A stretch of 64,000 nucleotides of DNA from Chrysaora quinquecirrha (GCA_014526335.1 JACTAT010000100.1:79249-143248), one strand, 5' to 3'; positions 11,228-22,482 are shown, numbered from the stretch's first letter. The notes: a model not told the origin generated them from the letters alone. Numbers and translations: made by a program.

Positions 11228-14200
11228 CTAAAGAATATCAATCAGAAAATTTCAGAACTTTGAACCCTTGTCGTCATAGCTTCCAGTCCGCGATAGACTT
11301 TGTTCCATAAATTGTTACGGTCTGTCTCTGACATTTAATTGAAGGTAGAAGGTTGAAATGGTGTATTTTGTGCCAGTCCTTAGGATCTCAGTAGCAGGTT
11401 AACAAATCGATACCTCTACTCTGGTTGAGCCGCTACCGTAGCTGGGGCTCGAGCCCCGACCTCACTGAGCTTCTGACACCACGAACCAGCTGGATTATTT
11501 CACGATTCCACAGCACCTTCAAACCCCTTCAAATTGCAAGTAAATAGCACTTGTGTAAGCCGCCTCTAAAGCAAACACAAGGGTCTATGTTTTCTTTATT
11601 GTCGTCTACAAGACGTACTGGGTTGCACGAATTTTGATTAGTAACCCTTGTGCACTCCTTCCCCGTCGGTAGTGATCTGATAGAGAAAGCTGATCTTCCA
11701 AGGACCCAAGGACTACTTTCTTTAGGATTTTCAGGTCCCTCGGGGACATAAGACAAGTCAATGTCAATGTCTTAACCCTTATCCTACCAGGGGTGGAATC
11801 CAGCCCCCTCAAGTTTTTCTTTTAACTGTTCTGTTGTGTGATGGATGTAAGCTTCCAAACAAGGCTGAATTTAAGCCTATATGTATAAGCTACAATGTGA
11901 TACAAAAAAATCCCATAATAATAACAATAGGTCAAGTGACATTGCCTTCTATGGAAAGCAGTCATGCCAAAACCAGATATAAATGCCTATTTTTATCAGT
12001 AAATCTTATCAGAATTGACTGATTCTTTGCAAGGTAATAGGAAATAGTTACAAGCAACAAAATGTAAAGAAATTTCCAAATTTCGATTGATATTAAGGAA
12101 GGTCGATTTTTGACCAACGTCGAAAGCATGTCACAATGTCGTCATAATAGATGTGGGAGACGCCCAATTTACTAACATTACTCCTAATACATTGGCCAGT
12201 GCCTGTGCCAAGTTTGATTGCTCTAGCTCCACTGGACAGCAATTTATAGTCTGCGGTGCGACCTCTGTGGAGGAGGAAAGGAAAGGAAAGTATATATTTT
12301 ACGAGGTCGCACCGCAGACTAAGCAATTTNNNNNNNNNNNNNNNNNNNNNNNNNNNNNNNNNNNNNNNNNNNNNNNNNNNNNNNNNNNNNNNNNNNNNNN
12401 NNNNNNNNNNNNNNNNNNNNNNNNNNNNNNNNNNNNNNNNNNNNNNNNNNNNNNNNNNNNNNNNNNNNNNNNNNNNNNNNNNNNNNNNNNNNNNNNNNNN
12501 NNNNNNNNNNNNNNNNNNNNNNNNNNNNNNNNNNNNNNNNNNNNNNNNNNNNNNNNNNNNNNNNNNNNNNNNNNNNNNNNNNNNNNNNNNNNNNNNNNNN
12601 NNNNNNNNNNNNNNNNNNNNNNNNNNNNNNNNNNNNNNNNNNNNNNNNNNNNNNNNNNNNNNNNNNNNNNNNNNNNNNNNNNNNNNNNNNNNNNNNNNNN
12701 NNNNNNNNNNNNNNNNNNNNNNNNNNNNNNNNNNNNNNNNNNNNNNNNNNNNNNNNNNNNNNNNNNNNNNNNNNNNNNNNNNNNNNNNNNNNNNNNNNNN
12801 NNNNNNNNNNNNNNNNNNNNNNNNNNNNNNNNNNNNNNNNNNNNNNNNNNNNNNNNNNNNNNNNNNNNNNNNNNNNNNNNNNNNNNNNNNNNNNNNNNNN
12901 NNNNNNNNNNGGGCTAGAATGGCTCCGCTACGCCCCCTACCCAAAAATGTTCTAAGACCAACGCAATTTTCCATGGGAGTTTTATGATCTTGCCGTTTAC
13001 TTGATTACTTGATTGTTGTTACAATAGCAATTAAATCAATAAAGTGCAGTACATGCATCTGACGCTAGTTAAAGCAGATTCTGCAAATTTGGCAGTGTCA
13101 ACTTGACTCGCTCAGGCCCCATTAAAAATCGAAGTTTTTTATTTCTGTTAAGGTTTAATAGAAAATATGGCAAATGCACTGATGGTAGATATGCATAGTG
13201 GGTTCTTGCGAGGGTTCTTGGGGAATCAACCCCATCGTCTCGGCATCGCCTATACAAGGGCAAATGAATGCGATAAAAAATTAAATTGGCCTCTAGAATA
13301 CGATAACATGCACCTATATGGTCAAACTTACAACTTTCCATGGTTAATTTGCATTTTTGTGTGTCATGAGGAAAATATCGAAGGTCCATGATGCAGGATG
13401 CAACTACCGACAACCTTGAATGAAAATATTTAATTAGAGGCGTTCAGGTTGAGAAATAAATCTAGCTGCCATTTTTTGTGTAACTTTTGTCTCTAATAAT
13501 GAAAGTAACTATTCTATACCTTTGGCTGTAAAAGACGTCTCCATTAGGACTAATTCTTAGAAGTACATTTTCAGTAGTGATGTGATGAAGATAGGCCCTT
13601 TTTGATTTTACGAAATAAGTACTTGGTATCCATAACTCCTTTATAGATTCACTATTCAGAAACAGTGGCTTTGTGTAATTAAACTTTGATAGACGCAATC
13701 TTCTATCGTTCCAAAATTGACGTAGGTAGATTTCCACTGCAAATTCCTTGAAAGAAGAGAGTGAAGATCAGTTCTCACCGAGGAGCATTCACTCAGCGAA
13801 AAAGCGAACGAGATTTCTATTAAAACAAAAGGACTTCCAAGGGATTTCCAAGAAAACAATAGGACTTTTAGCAAAGGTGTACGAGACTTCCAAGGAGTGA
13901 CTCTCCCCTCGGTTCTCACTATAACGCCCTGGCCAAACGATCTAACATTGTTGGTCAAAATTTCAAATTTGCTTTACAACAAATGTTTGACTGCTTGGCC
14001 ACGTCCAAAAACATTGCTATCCAACAACGGTGTCATTGCTAATGCACAAGCACGAACACCTTGTTGCTAAGAAATGTTTCTAGTTGATGAAATGTTGCAA
14101 GTTGTTGCATTTGTTCAAAAACAAAAGAAATGTTTGACAAGCAACTTTGGAAAGCGGGCAAACGATCAAACATTGCTTGACAAGCAAAAACAAGCAAAAT

Positions 14201-15430
14201 TTGTGGCGTGATGTTTTTGAAAAAGTTGGACACACGCAAAAAATGTTGGACGAGCAATGTTTTTGGGCATGGCCAAACGGTCAAACATTTTGCTTGACAA
14301 GCAAATCTCAAATGTTGGACAAACAATGCTTAATCGTTTGACCAGGACCTAAGAAAAGAACCTTTTCCGATATAAATATCAGCTGCAATGGATACAAATT
14401 ACCCAAATAATAATGATATTGATGTTGTATGCTTACATTGCTCACTTCGGAGACGTCAAACACATTGGAAAGAAGCATTTCGGAGGATATGTCTATCGGA
14501 GGACCTTCATTAGAAAAGAACATAAAATGAAACAAAAGACGCATGTGAACAATCGTTTTCTTATAAAGGACATTCAGAATTAAGAGATCTTCCGCATTTT
14601 TTATGGTATGGTAGGACATAATTGTTTATGGTACAGCAACTTTAGATAAACAATTAAAAGAAGCGAGCATATTCAGAGCATATTTCAGCAAAGTAATGTG
14701 GTTTTCAGGGTGTTAAGGTAAGATGACCTGCAAAAAAGTGTTGAATTGAAGGTAGCCAATATGCTTCTCATGATCGATCATATAACGACCTGTACAGGCA
14801 TATGAAGGTCTATAGAGGTATATATAGCTACATAGGGGTTATTGAGGTACACTATATACATAGGTTTTATAGAGGTTAACTAAGGGTTATCCTTTCTTGC
14901 AAACCTACTGTCTCAGTACTTTCTTGTGTCATGTAACTAAAGACAAGTGTTTAATACTAAAACTTTGCATAACAACCCTAATGCATCTTGGGTACCCAAT
15001 TCGTTGAAGAAGAGCAGCATGTGTGCGTTAAGTCAAAGGTGAAGGTGCAATGTTGTATTTAGCACCAGTCGCTATCGGAGCTCAGGAGTAGATAAACTAA
15101 CGACACTTCGTTCTTTGCTGCGACCCTATGGTGACTGGGCATCCAGCTCCAACCTCACTGAGCTCTTCGCGTCAAGATTAAGACCACGAAGCCAGCCACC
15201 AAATCTTCACAAGAACTTTAACAGTTCGATTCGGTCATCTCTTAGGTCCACCCATTCTAAACCCCAACCAAACCCTTCTCAAGCAATAATTTACTTTCCG
15301 TTTTTCCTACCTGGAAAGTTTGGACGAATTCTTTTATCATAACCTATCAATAATTTTCCCAATATGCAATCAGCAGTGGTAGTCGATGATCGATCTTCAC
15401 AGTTCTTCGCATTTTTATATGCTGATGTTT
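11013..15430 (-). CDS. Cys-loop ligand-gated anion channel, gene B (GABA/glycine-receptor-like, partial)
   Basis: Subunit of a pentameric plasma-membrane channel. Exons read on the minus strand: 15430-15311 (GYDKRIRPNFP), 14504-14437 (68 nt, GPPIDISSEMLLSNVFDVSE), 13746-13520 (VEIYLRQFWNDRRL, ELWIPSTYF, NVLLRISPNGDVF), 13414-13332 (83 nt, CIMDLRYFPHDTQKC) and 11227-11013 (M1-M2). All neighbouring phases join. The last exon has IISWVSFWI and SAPARVSLGITTVLTMTT. The Pro-Ala-Arg before M2 is the known signature of anion-selective members, so chloride conduction is inferred. The exon carrying binding loops F and C should lie between 13332 and 11227, where 581 N occur. M3 and M4 were not recognised downstream. 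The start exon is uncertain (candidates at 18822-18735 and 16760-16711). Confidence 0.85.
11344..11518 (-). repeat. tRNA-derived SINE, family 1, copy c (minus)
   Basis: Reverse-oriented copy with box B GGGGCTCGAGCCCC near 11445-11456, AATCCAGCTGG in the box A part and the shared GAGATCC-like tail. It lies in an intron of receptor gene B. Confidence 0.65.
12248..12320. repeat. 18-bp perfect hairpin at the assembly gap
   Basis: AGTCTGCGGTGCGACCTC (12248-12265) and its exact complement (12303-12320) bracket a purine-rich loop. The arm ends 9 bases before the N run, so a repeat of this kind may have broken the assembly. Confidence 0.7.
12330..12910. other. Assembly gap (581 N)
   Basis: An unbroken run of N. 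It sits in the interval where receptor gene B should carry the exon for binding loops F/C and may hide it. Confidence 0.99.
13332..13414 (-). CDS. Gene B exon: Cys-loop, 83 nt
   Basis: Acceptor attcaag and donor gtaagt. It reads LSVVASCIMDLRYFPHDTQK, then C and KLTMES, with 13 residues between the two cysteines and the FPxDxQ core. Length and phases (one base in, one base out) equal those of gene A's Cys-loop exon. Confidence 0.9.
13520..13746 (-). CDS. Gene B exon: extracellular domain loops D, A, E
   Basis: 227 nt from acceptor tttcaag to donor gtatag, phase 0 in and phase 2 out. It reads EFAVEIYLRQFWNDRRLRLS, ELWIPSTYFVKSKRAYLH and TTENVLLRISPNGDVFYSQ. The W-x-D-x-R-L and L-W-x-P-x-T-Y-F blocks are strongly conserved in GABA and glycine receptor families. 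An inner acceptor (TTTGCAG) would break the frame with the previous exon, so the outer one was chosen. Confidence 0.9.
13925..14349. mobile_element. Harbinger-like MITE, GGCCCTGGCCAAACG family, copy 2
   Basis: 425 bp flanked by TAA (13922-13924 and 14350-14352), with ends CGCCCTGGCCAAACGATC and GTTTGACCAGGACC. The interior repeats GACAAGCAAAA and CAAACATT phrases in both orientations. It sits in an intron of receptor gene B. Confidence 0.8.
14437..14504 (-). CDS. Gene B exon: beta-1 strand, 68 nt
   Basis: Acceptor aatgaag and donor gtaagc. It begins with two bases of a Gly codon and reads PPIDISSEMLLSNVFDVSEV plus S and N. The V-S-E-V ending is the standard junction to the next strand. Length is identical to gene A's exon at 3387-3320. 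Confidence 0.9.
15036..15210 (-). repeat. tRNA-derived SINE, family 1, copy d (minus)
   Basis: Diverged reverse copy, recognised by TTTAGCACCAG, GAGCTCAG, CTCACTGAGCTC and CCACGAAGCCAGC in the family order. Box B is degraded. Confidence 0.5.
15311..15430 (-). CDS. Gene B exon 2: N-terminal helix
   Basis: 120 nt from acceptor gttttttag to donor gtagga, two bases in and one base out. It ends ADCILGKLLIGYDKRIRPNF then P, the conserved start of the receptor extracellular domain. The single trailing g joins the 68-nt exon to make PNFPGPPID. The 5' boundary is less sure than the 3' one. Confidence 0.75.
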
Positions 15431-15521
15431 CTAAAAAACTAGGAACAAACATATTCAAACTCTGTTGCCAGCCTATGGAGTGAACGCACGCTACTTATCC
15501 TTCAAAATCTTATACAGTTGA

Positions 15522-15815
15522 ATAGACATTTTGAGGAGGCCTGGGTTGGCGCGACAAATTTCTGGAAGATGGCGGGCTTCCTAAGTAAGGGCATCCTTCC
15601 TCGTGCAACGACATGGATTCCATTTCCTTCAGGAGAGCTATTGCAGCAAATTTTGCTTCAAATTCACGATTTATAGTCGCAGATTCCTCTTCTTTCCTTT
15701 TCTTCAATCATTCGTGAATTTGAAACAAAATTTGATCAGCACTCGAAGAGAAGTCTCTTTCTCAAGATTTCTGCCGTCTTCCAGAAAATGTCACGCGGAC
15801 CAGACCTCTTTGATG
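15522..15815. mobile_element. Fold-back element, AAGAGGTCTGGG family, copy 2
   Basis: The left arm (GAGGCCTGGGTTGGCGCGAC, near 15533) is paired with the right arm (GCGGACCAGACCTCTTT, near 15793). The interior matches 6030-6130. Non-coding. Confidence 0.55.
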
Positions 15816-16559
15816 GGTTTATTAAATAGAATAAACAATTGAAATGGTTATTGCTCCGTTGTGATTGATTATTAACCATATGAACCCATCTTTTATTATT
15901 ACATCTGAAACCCATAAGAAATTGTTCAACGTACTTAAGAAAAGATTCTTGACAAGAACTGCGTGATATCTGTTAATAATTTAAACTTATCTTGCACACA
16001 TAGTCAGTGATTTACGTACGACGAATGATGTTTGTGGATCATGAAATCTTCCATGCTTTTTATTTAGCTGTCAATCTCTGGAAATCTTTCAATTTATAAC
16101 TTCAACTATATAAATTGGCATTCTAATCTTTAAACTGGTGTCCTCAGCCCCCCCAGCTCAAAAAGTTCTTTACTGTGTTTTGAATTTGAATCGAAATCAA
16201 ATCTACCGTATTTCTTCTTATGAGCATAAATTTTGAAGAGGCGCTTATTAAAGTGGGCGTTTATTTCAAAGGTTGAATTGTTTTAAAATAATGTCTTTGA
16301 AAATCGCATTATGTACTTTATTTATTCTCACGACCAGAAAAATAATGATATTTAGCAATGTTTCAATTTTTCTGCCCTCTATGCCTAAGTTAGAAAATCA
16401 AAGTTCTAAATACCTCCCTTGGTAGTTTTTGGGAGGGTGGCAGTTAATCCTTCCATTGCATAATAAGTGCGCGAGGCTATTGGAGAGGTGGGCACATAAT
16501 AGAGGAAATGCAGTTTTGAACCCCTTGAATACATGGCGAAAATATTGTAAGCTAAACAT
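15816..16559. other. Non-coding stretch
   Basis: No exon recognised. 16200-16400 has AATAAGCGCC-type phrases related to the repeat at 2520-2900. Confidence 0.45.
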
Positions 16560-16675
16560 ATAATACTGTTATCATTATGGTCATGATGATAGTCATGATG
16601 ATCGTTATCATGATGCGAGAAAATGATGACGATTTTATCAGTCGTGATCACGATGATCATGATGACCATAGCTAT
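16560..16675. repeat. ATGATC-rich microsatellite
   Basis: Imperfect GATGAT / TCATGA trinucleotide tract of about 115 bp. A minus-strand Met/Ile/His-rich ORF across it is an artefact of the repeat. Confidence 0.7.
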
Positions 16676-16710
16676 GATTGGAGACTATTACTATTTTATA
16701 ATTTTCTTAC

Positions 16711-16760
16711 CAGAACGTGAAAAGCACATAAGCAAAGAAAGAATAAATCTTCACTGGCAT
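16711..16760 (-). CDS. Possible signal-peptide exon
   Basis: ATG at 16760 reads MPVKIYSFFAYVLFTF and stops at donor gtaaga in phase 2. A hydrophobic run after a Lys is signal-peptide-like, and the position upstream of receptor gene B is suitable. The phase does not fit that gene's exon 2 as read here (it needs phase 1), so it may be chance or indicate a different exon 2 start. Confidence 0.25.
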
Positions 16761-18403
16761 GTCCAAAGCACTTCAGTAGCTCACAATATTACCTGAAAGC
16801 AGATGGTAATCTTGTTAAGAATACACAAATCTTAATAAACAGTCTATGTTGGACTCAAAAAAACTTTTTGTGTCAGGGCAATCGTCGAGGAGCAGCAACA
16901 TAGAAGCTGTAACTGTATGTAACTGAAACTTCAAGGTATTCAATATTGATTCTTGACACTGAAGCTGATATTCAACCCATAAGCTCACCGTCCAGGCTCT
17001 CGAAGTTAGATTTCAGTGCTTAAAATCTAAATGTAAAGAAATCTAAAAGTCAGGTTTTCTAAACTTCTGGTGGAGGCTTAACATTCTTTCAAATGAAAAC
17101 CGAAAACAGTCAAACAAAAATGAATTTCTATAACTTTATCTTCCTTATCATTTTCTTTGCTGTCTATGTCTTGTCTTTGTCAGCCTACCTGCCTTCGAAT
17201 TTTTCACCATCAACAGTTTTCATCACGTGTGCTTTAAACCAGCTTTATGGGTTTTAGTGTTTTTCTCATACGTCCACGGTGTACATGTAGAAGGCCCAAA
17301 AATTTAAAGAACTTATACCCCCCCTTATACCACTAAAGAGAAAATCACTGAGTTACTTTTCAGTGTTAAATGTTTTTATCACTGCAAACAATCAAGAATT
17401 GGGAAGCCGGTTCCATTCATTTGCAGTCCAAAATCACATAAATTGTACGTTACGCATGTATCAAATGTTTCCTCGACTTGTCCCAAGCTTTGCTTACAAG
17501 CAAGTGTCTCTGTATATAGTCATGACACTGAATGTGCAGTTAAAATTAAGGAACTTTTGGAACTAAAATTGACTCAAAAGTGGTCCAAAAATAAGGAACT
17601 TTAAGAACCAGGTCGTGAGGTAGGTTCTTTATTTGTTTTCTTACCAAGTACACGTTTATCTATCGTTTATCAGTCAGTTTCTTACGCACAGGTCTTGAAA
17701 CAGCCTTTAGTCTTTGATCAAAACACACAAGGACTTTCTGTAGTCTGTCGACTCGCGGTCTCTCGGCAGACTTTCTGTAAATTTGAAGATCCTCTTCAGC
17801 ATCTGATGCTGGAAGACACACACGATGTTCAAGGTGCTTGCCAGGAAAAATCACCTAATAATTGTGAAACTTCTTCTCGTTTAAGCTTTTAGAAGCACAG
17901 CATGACGTCAAAAACGCCAGCTTGTTCTCAAAATACTTCTTGTCGGAGAGTTAGTCTTTTTTCTAAAAACGCTAATGAGCCAAATATTAGTCTGCTTAGT
18001 ACTAAGACTCTTTAGTCGAACCAGTTGTTTGAGTATGAATAAAAATCCAACAATGAAATTAAGAATAGCTCTTGCCTACATTGAGTGAGTTTGATTTGAA
18101 GATGATGCATAATTCATTAGGTATATGTGAGCAGCAGTAGATGATAATTGGCTTTGAAGATGCATATAATGAGGAATAGCATGATATGTAAATGAATGAA
18201 TAAATCTACCAGGATTGTAATGGTGCCTTCGAATGAATATTCGTTGTTAAAGTCTTATGAACGCTTGCTGGGGTTTGTAATGGAAAGTGTATGGTTTGAG
18301 ATGAGATGTTCAGGAATATATGTGTTGCATCAGAAATATATGAAGGCAAAACAAAACCTTGAGGTGTTCCTGGGTTGTTCAAAAGCCTTGGAAGCGCCGA
18401 TAA
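16761..18403. other. Non-coding stretch
   Basis: AT-rich sequence. Several 60-80 codon ORFs on both strands lack motifs, repeats or plausible splice partners. I see no supportable gene. Confidence 0.5.
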
Positions 18404-18735
18404 CGCCAAAAATACTTCATACAAAAACTAGCTACTAACTTTTAAATACTTGGTACTTATCACAAAAATACTTATTACTTCCTTCAAATTTTATACTACT
18501 TTATTTTAAATACTTGGTACTTGTTACAAAATATATAGTACTTCTCGCAAAATAACTAGTAACAAGTACTTTTGGAAAGTTACTAGTTATTTTATGAAAA
18601 GGACTATATATTTTTAACAAATACCAGTATTTAGAAAAGATAGAATGAAATTTAAAAGAAGTAATAAGTATTTTTATGACAAGTACCAGATATTTTAAAG
18701 TTAGTAGCTAGTTTTTGTATGAAGTATTTTTGACG
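18404..18735. mobile_element. Long-TIR MITE with TAA target duplication
   Basis: 332 bp flanked by TAA (18401-18403, 18736-18738). The termini CGCCAAAAATACTTCATAC and GTATGAAGTATTTTTGACG head arms of about 100 bp that pair almost throughout. The centre has its own inverted repeat (AACTAGTAAC / GTTACTAGTT). No coding capacity. Confidence 0.85.
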
Positions 18736-18822
18736 TAATCTGCTCTCCATATACAAGCAAGGAGGCATGGCAAGCAAAGTGAAAAAAATAATAAAAGATG
18801 GGAGTACGAAGCGTTTTACCAT
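18735..18822 (-). CDS. Possible first exon of receptor gene B (signal peptide)
   Basis: ATG at 18822 reads MVKRFVLPSFIIFFTLLAMP, then PCLYMESRL, a good signal peptide. Ending at 18735 leaves one base (phase 1), which fits the two-base start of the exon at 15430. The donor would be GTCAAA, a weak site lying inside the adjoining MITE, so the call is tentative. Confidence 0.25.
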
Positions 18823-19370
18823 TGTTATATACGGTATGGTATGATGATACTGACGATGATGATTGCGGTAATTTTTATATATAGGACTAGCTTTTATATT
18901 GGCGCCCGCTACGCAGAAATGCATAGACACAAAAACCCTACAAACCAACACATCTGTTTTGCAGGAAGGTTTGGCAAAACAACGGGGAAGGTTTTTTAAA
19001 AAAAATGTTTATATTATAAGTTATATTTAAAAAGTCTCCCCTTCAGAAAAAAATTTAAAAATTTTCAACCCGGCATCGACGGGTATTCTTTGTAATGAAA
19101 AATTTTATTGCAATGTTGATTTTACGTCAACTTTCCCCTGAAAATTCCAGTTAACCTTAGTTTCAGTATTGGTGAAGACAATTATCCGGGGGCAGGAACT
19201 TTCTATTCTGTAATTTGATTGTGACGTCACATCTAGTACAGTAATCAAATTTCGTCACAATCAGAATTGATTAACGCTAAAATATAAGTAAGCCAATTGT
19301 ACTTAGAATTCACACAAATTTGCGGAAAATTTTGGAATAATTTTCAGTTTTACTTAAGAGTTTTTGTGAA

Positions 19371-21197
19371 ATGGATAAATCAGATAATGCCGTTGCTTGC
19401 TCTGCCGCTGCCGTTGAACCGGGAGTCGCAGGGTACCGCGAGGAAATAGCGGTTTTGAAAGAGACCGTTGCAAAGATGAATGCTCAGCTGAAGAGTGAGA
19501 ATGAGAGAGCTGATGTTGCTGCTTTTGGCAAAGAAAGACTTCTTTTGGTCAACAAATCTTTGATTAGTGAAGTTAAAGCTCTAAGAACACAGGATCTTCC
19601 TGAAGAGTACAATTCCAAGGTTTGTCTATCTGATGTAATTTAGTTATTTCGAAAAATTTCTACGCTTAAGATATCTTTTATCGAATTATATTTTCTTTGG
19701 AATATTGATTTTTCCAGAAGTAGCATACCACAACAGATAGGATTCGAATCTGAACTTTTTGACCGGAGAGCCAACGACGTTTCCATTGAACTATAGAGCT
19801 CAATGAATCGCCTAGTAACTCTCCAGTCCCTCCAATTCATACAGCTCAAGGCTCTCCTTCCATTGGGCTGTTAGTGTTTTGGATATGTTGAGGTTTCTTC
19901 AGCACCACACATATTTGTGTATATTTGTCATGAATGTTGAAAGGATAGATTTTTCGACAAAATTCTCCTTTGGAATATTGAATTTTTATAACACTAAGTC
20001 CTGCGTAATGTTTACTTCATTGTATGTTTATTTTGAAAAGACTTTTTTAATTTTTAGTTCTTGGAAATGCGAAATATTATCGAACGACAGAAAGAGCTTC
20101 TTGGAGTCATGTGCAAGAAACATGTAAGCCAACATGGCGAAGACACCAAAATGCTTCTTGTTGAGAAACTGAATGCTAAAAAGGAAAAGATTCTTGCTTC
20201 TGAATCTATAGAGATTGCGAACCTGGAGGCAACTGAAAAGGACTCTGGGTTATGCATCCCTGATTCAAAGTGCAACATTGTTATTGAGAGTACCCCAAGG
20301 AGTGAATCTGGGGACTGCTTATTGAACGCGAGAGTATCAGAGCTTGAAACAGAAAACAACAAGTTGAACGAAAAAATTGCTTCATTGCAGAAAGAATATG
20401 ATTTACTGCAAGAGAAGCACACAGCAGTGAATGTTACGCATGATGCAATATTGAATGGCATTGAGAAGTATGTCAAAGAAGAAAAAGACAGAAAGGAAAT
20501 GAAATTGGAAGATTTGGAGAAAAGAGCAGATCTAAGCGAAGAGCGTTATCAAATGGCGAAAAGGCATGCTATAAGCATGGCCTACAGAATGAAGAAGTTG
20601 GAAGAAAAATACGGAAAAGCATTGGAAGAGTTGGAAATATCAAAGGAAGAGTTTTATGTTGAGAGAAAGAAGTTTGTTGAAAATGAGAAATTGAAGAAGA
20701 AAGAGTTTGATGATGTTGTTTGTGATATGAAAATAGCGAATGAATGTTTGAAGAAGAAAGAAGACGATTTGAAGAAGATGATTGCTTGTCTTACAGAAGA
20801 AGCAAATGCAACAAAAAGAGAAATGAAAGAGATGACAGCTCAGTGTTTATTGAAAGAAGAAGTTATATCAGAATTAGAGAAAGCAAATCTTCTTGCTTCG
20901 AGAAAAATACTTGAGGAAAGAAAACTCAAAGAAGAAGAATGCACAGCAAAGGAAGAATGTGCCAAACAAATTGTCAAATTAATTGTAGAGAAAACTCAAT
21001 TGGGTGTCAATAATAAGAAGCTAAAAATGAAGAAGAATAGGTTAAGCCTTGATTATGAAAGGGTAAAGGAAGATTTGAAGAATCAAGGAAGAATCCTTGA
21101 GAAGGCACAAGAGTCGTTAAGAAGCCTGGAAGAAGAGAAATATATTAAGCGATTGAATAAAAGAAAGGGATGGAAGAAGCTTAGATTTTGGAAATGA
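19371..21197 (+). CDS. Coiled-coil protein of unknown family, two exons
   Basis: Exon 1 is 19371-19619 (83 codons, donor gtttgt) and exon 2 is 20058-21197 (acceptor tttttag, phase 0), together 462 residues ending at TGA. Exon 1 starts MDKSDNAVACSAAAVEPGVA and becomes helical (YREEIAVLKETVAKMNAQLK). Exon 2 is almost wholly Lys/Glu/Leu-rich heptad-like sequence, with a small break (about residues 130-170 of the protein) containing SGLCIPDSKCN, and ends in a basic tail, KRKGWKKLRFWK. There is no membrane segment, zinc motif or recognised domain. Codon quality and the clean intron support a real gene. A structural or scaffold role is only a guess from the coiled coil. The 438-bp intron carries a SINE in antisense. 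Confidence 0.75.
19730..19900 (-). repeat. tRNA-derived SINE, family 2, copy a (minus)
   Basis: On the minus strand: box A-like TATAGTTCAATGG, AACGTCGTTGGCT, then box B-like GATTCGAATCC near 19740. A second copy with AACGACGTTTCCACTGAG is at 56815-56970. It lies in the intron of the coiled-coil gene. Confidence 0.65.
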
Positions 21198-22248
21198 ACT
21201 GGAAATACGAATTCTCTAAAGCTAAACAGAAAGGTTGACAATCAAAGACAACATAGTTGCGTTCTTAGTTTTATCTTCACTACTTTTAAAATTTGTTCGT
21301 TCTTTATTTATTTTGAGTTTGATGTTTTATAATGGCCTCTTTGTTTCTTCGAACGGCTATAATTTTAAGTTTGAGAATGTAGAATGTAGACATATAACTC
21401 GGTCTTTAGGCTAGGCCATCTCTTCAACCAAACGTCAAACGTTGCCAATATGAAACCGAAATTTGCAATGTTGGCTGCAGAGGGATAGCTGCCCGATAGC
21501 TGAAAATTTTAATCTTGACCAATCACCCAACTTGAAACACCGTGACTTTGCCTCACCCAAGAATTTTGCAAAAAATATCGTTCGGCATATAAATGTCGGA
21601 TAATGCTAAGCTCCAGCCAAACGCAGCCAAACATACCCAAGCATTTGGCAAACATATCACAAACATTGTCCGATATTGCAACGTCTGTCCAAAGGGGTCC
21701 AAAGCAATGTTTGACTGTGTGTGAATACAACCTACGACAAAATTCCACTTTGCTAAGTTCAACAGCCCCCCCGACGTTCATGTTTCTTTTTGCCTGAAAT
21801 TGTTGTAATAAAGTCGAGTACACTTCATAGCAAAATTGGTTTCAAAAAACTGCTAAGAAGGCAGGGGGGACGTATTCCTGATCCCAAATTTGGTCAAGTG
21901 CCCTCGCCCCCGGGGAAACCCAAGCATTGAACTAAAAAAAGTAGAATGTCATTCAGGGGTTTGGGGTATTTTCTGACAGAAAACTTTTTAATTTCTTTAC
22001 ACCTTGGAAAAACGGACCAACAATTTTGACCGTTTGGTTAAATGTGTAAATTTATAATGCATAGACTAAATTTGTTGCGTTTCGTTTTTTAAAGAGGTCA
22101 GAAACATTTTTTGCTTGATTCAAGCAAACAACTTTGACAAGCAATTATTTGAGACATGTCAAAAACGGTGAAACATTTTACTTGACAAACAATTTGAGAA
22201 TGTTTGATCGTTTGTTTAGTGCCTTGCCCTTAGACCCCTGTGGACAAA
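21198..22248. other. Non-coding stretch
   Basis: Downstream of the coiled-coil gene. 21410-21800 and 22010-22240 contain diverged pieces of the GGCCAAACGATCAAAC MITE family (for example TTTGATCGTTTG near 22203). No exon recognised. Confidence 0.5.
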
Positions 22249-22470
22249 CCCAACTTCGTTCCCAAGGATATCTGTTGTTGTTGTTGTTAGCTCAGCCCGC
22301 AACCGATACCCTTGGGACCGGCAACCTCGTACCCAGGGCAAATAGGACCTCTACGTGAACACTGCGCTGCCCCATTTGACCCTGGAACCGGTTTCGCTGT
22401 TCTGCATTCTGATTGGCTAAGAACAAACAATAGAACTTTTGTCCGCATTATCCTTGGGAACGAAGTTGCA
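22249..22470. mobile_element. TIR element, CAACTTCGTTCCCAAGG ends (inverted copy)
   Basis: Left end CAACTTCGTTCCCAAGGATA and right end TATCCTTGGGAACGAAGTTG. It contains a nested CAACCTCGTACCCAGGGC. The same element is present in the opposite orientation at the end of each of the three 1.09-kb tandem units to the right. Confidence 0.75.
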
Positions 22471-22482
22471 ACAGATACCCTT

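Noticed and set aside
12093..12170. Minus-strand segment HIYYDDIVTCFRRW as the missing loop F exon of gene B
   Set aside because: Resembles Y-x-x-D-D-I...W, but no acceptor or donor gives the needed phase and a stop follows at once.
13069..13140. Minus-strand segment FLMGPERVKLTLPNLQ as part of gene B
   Set aside because: Looks like receptor sequence before the loop C region, but entry phase is wrong and no donor precedes the stop; kept only as a hint.
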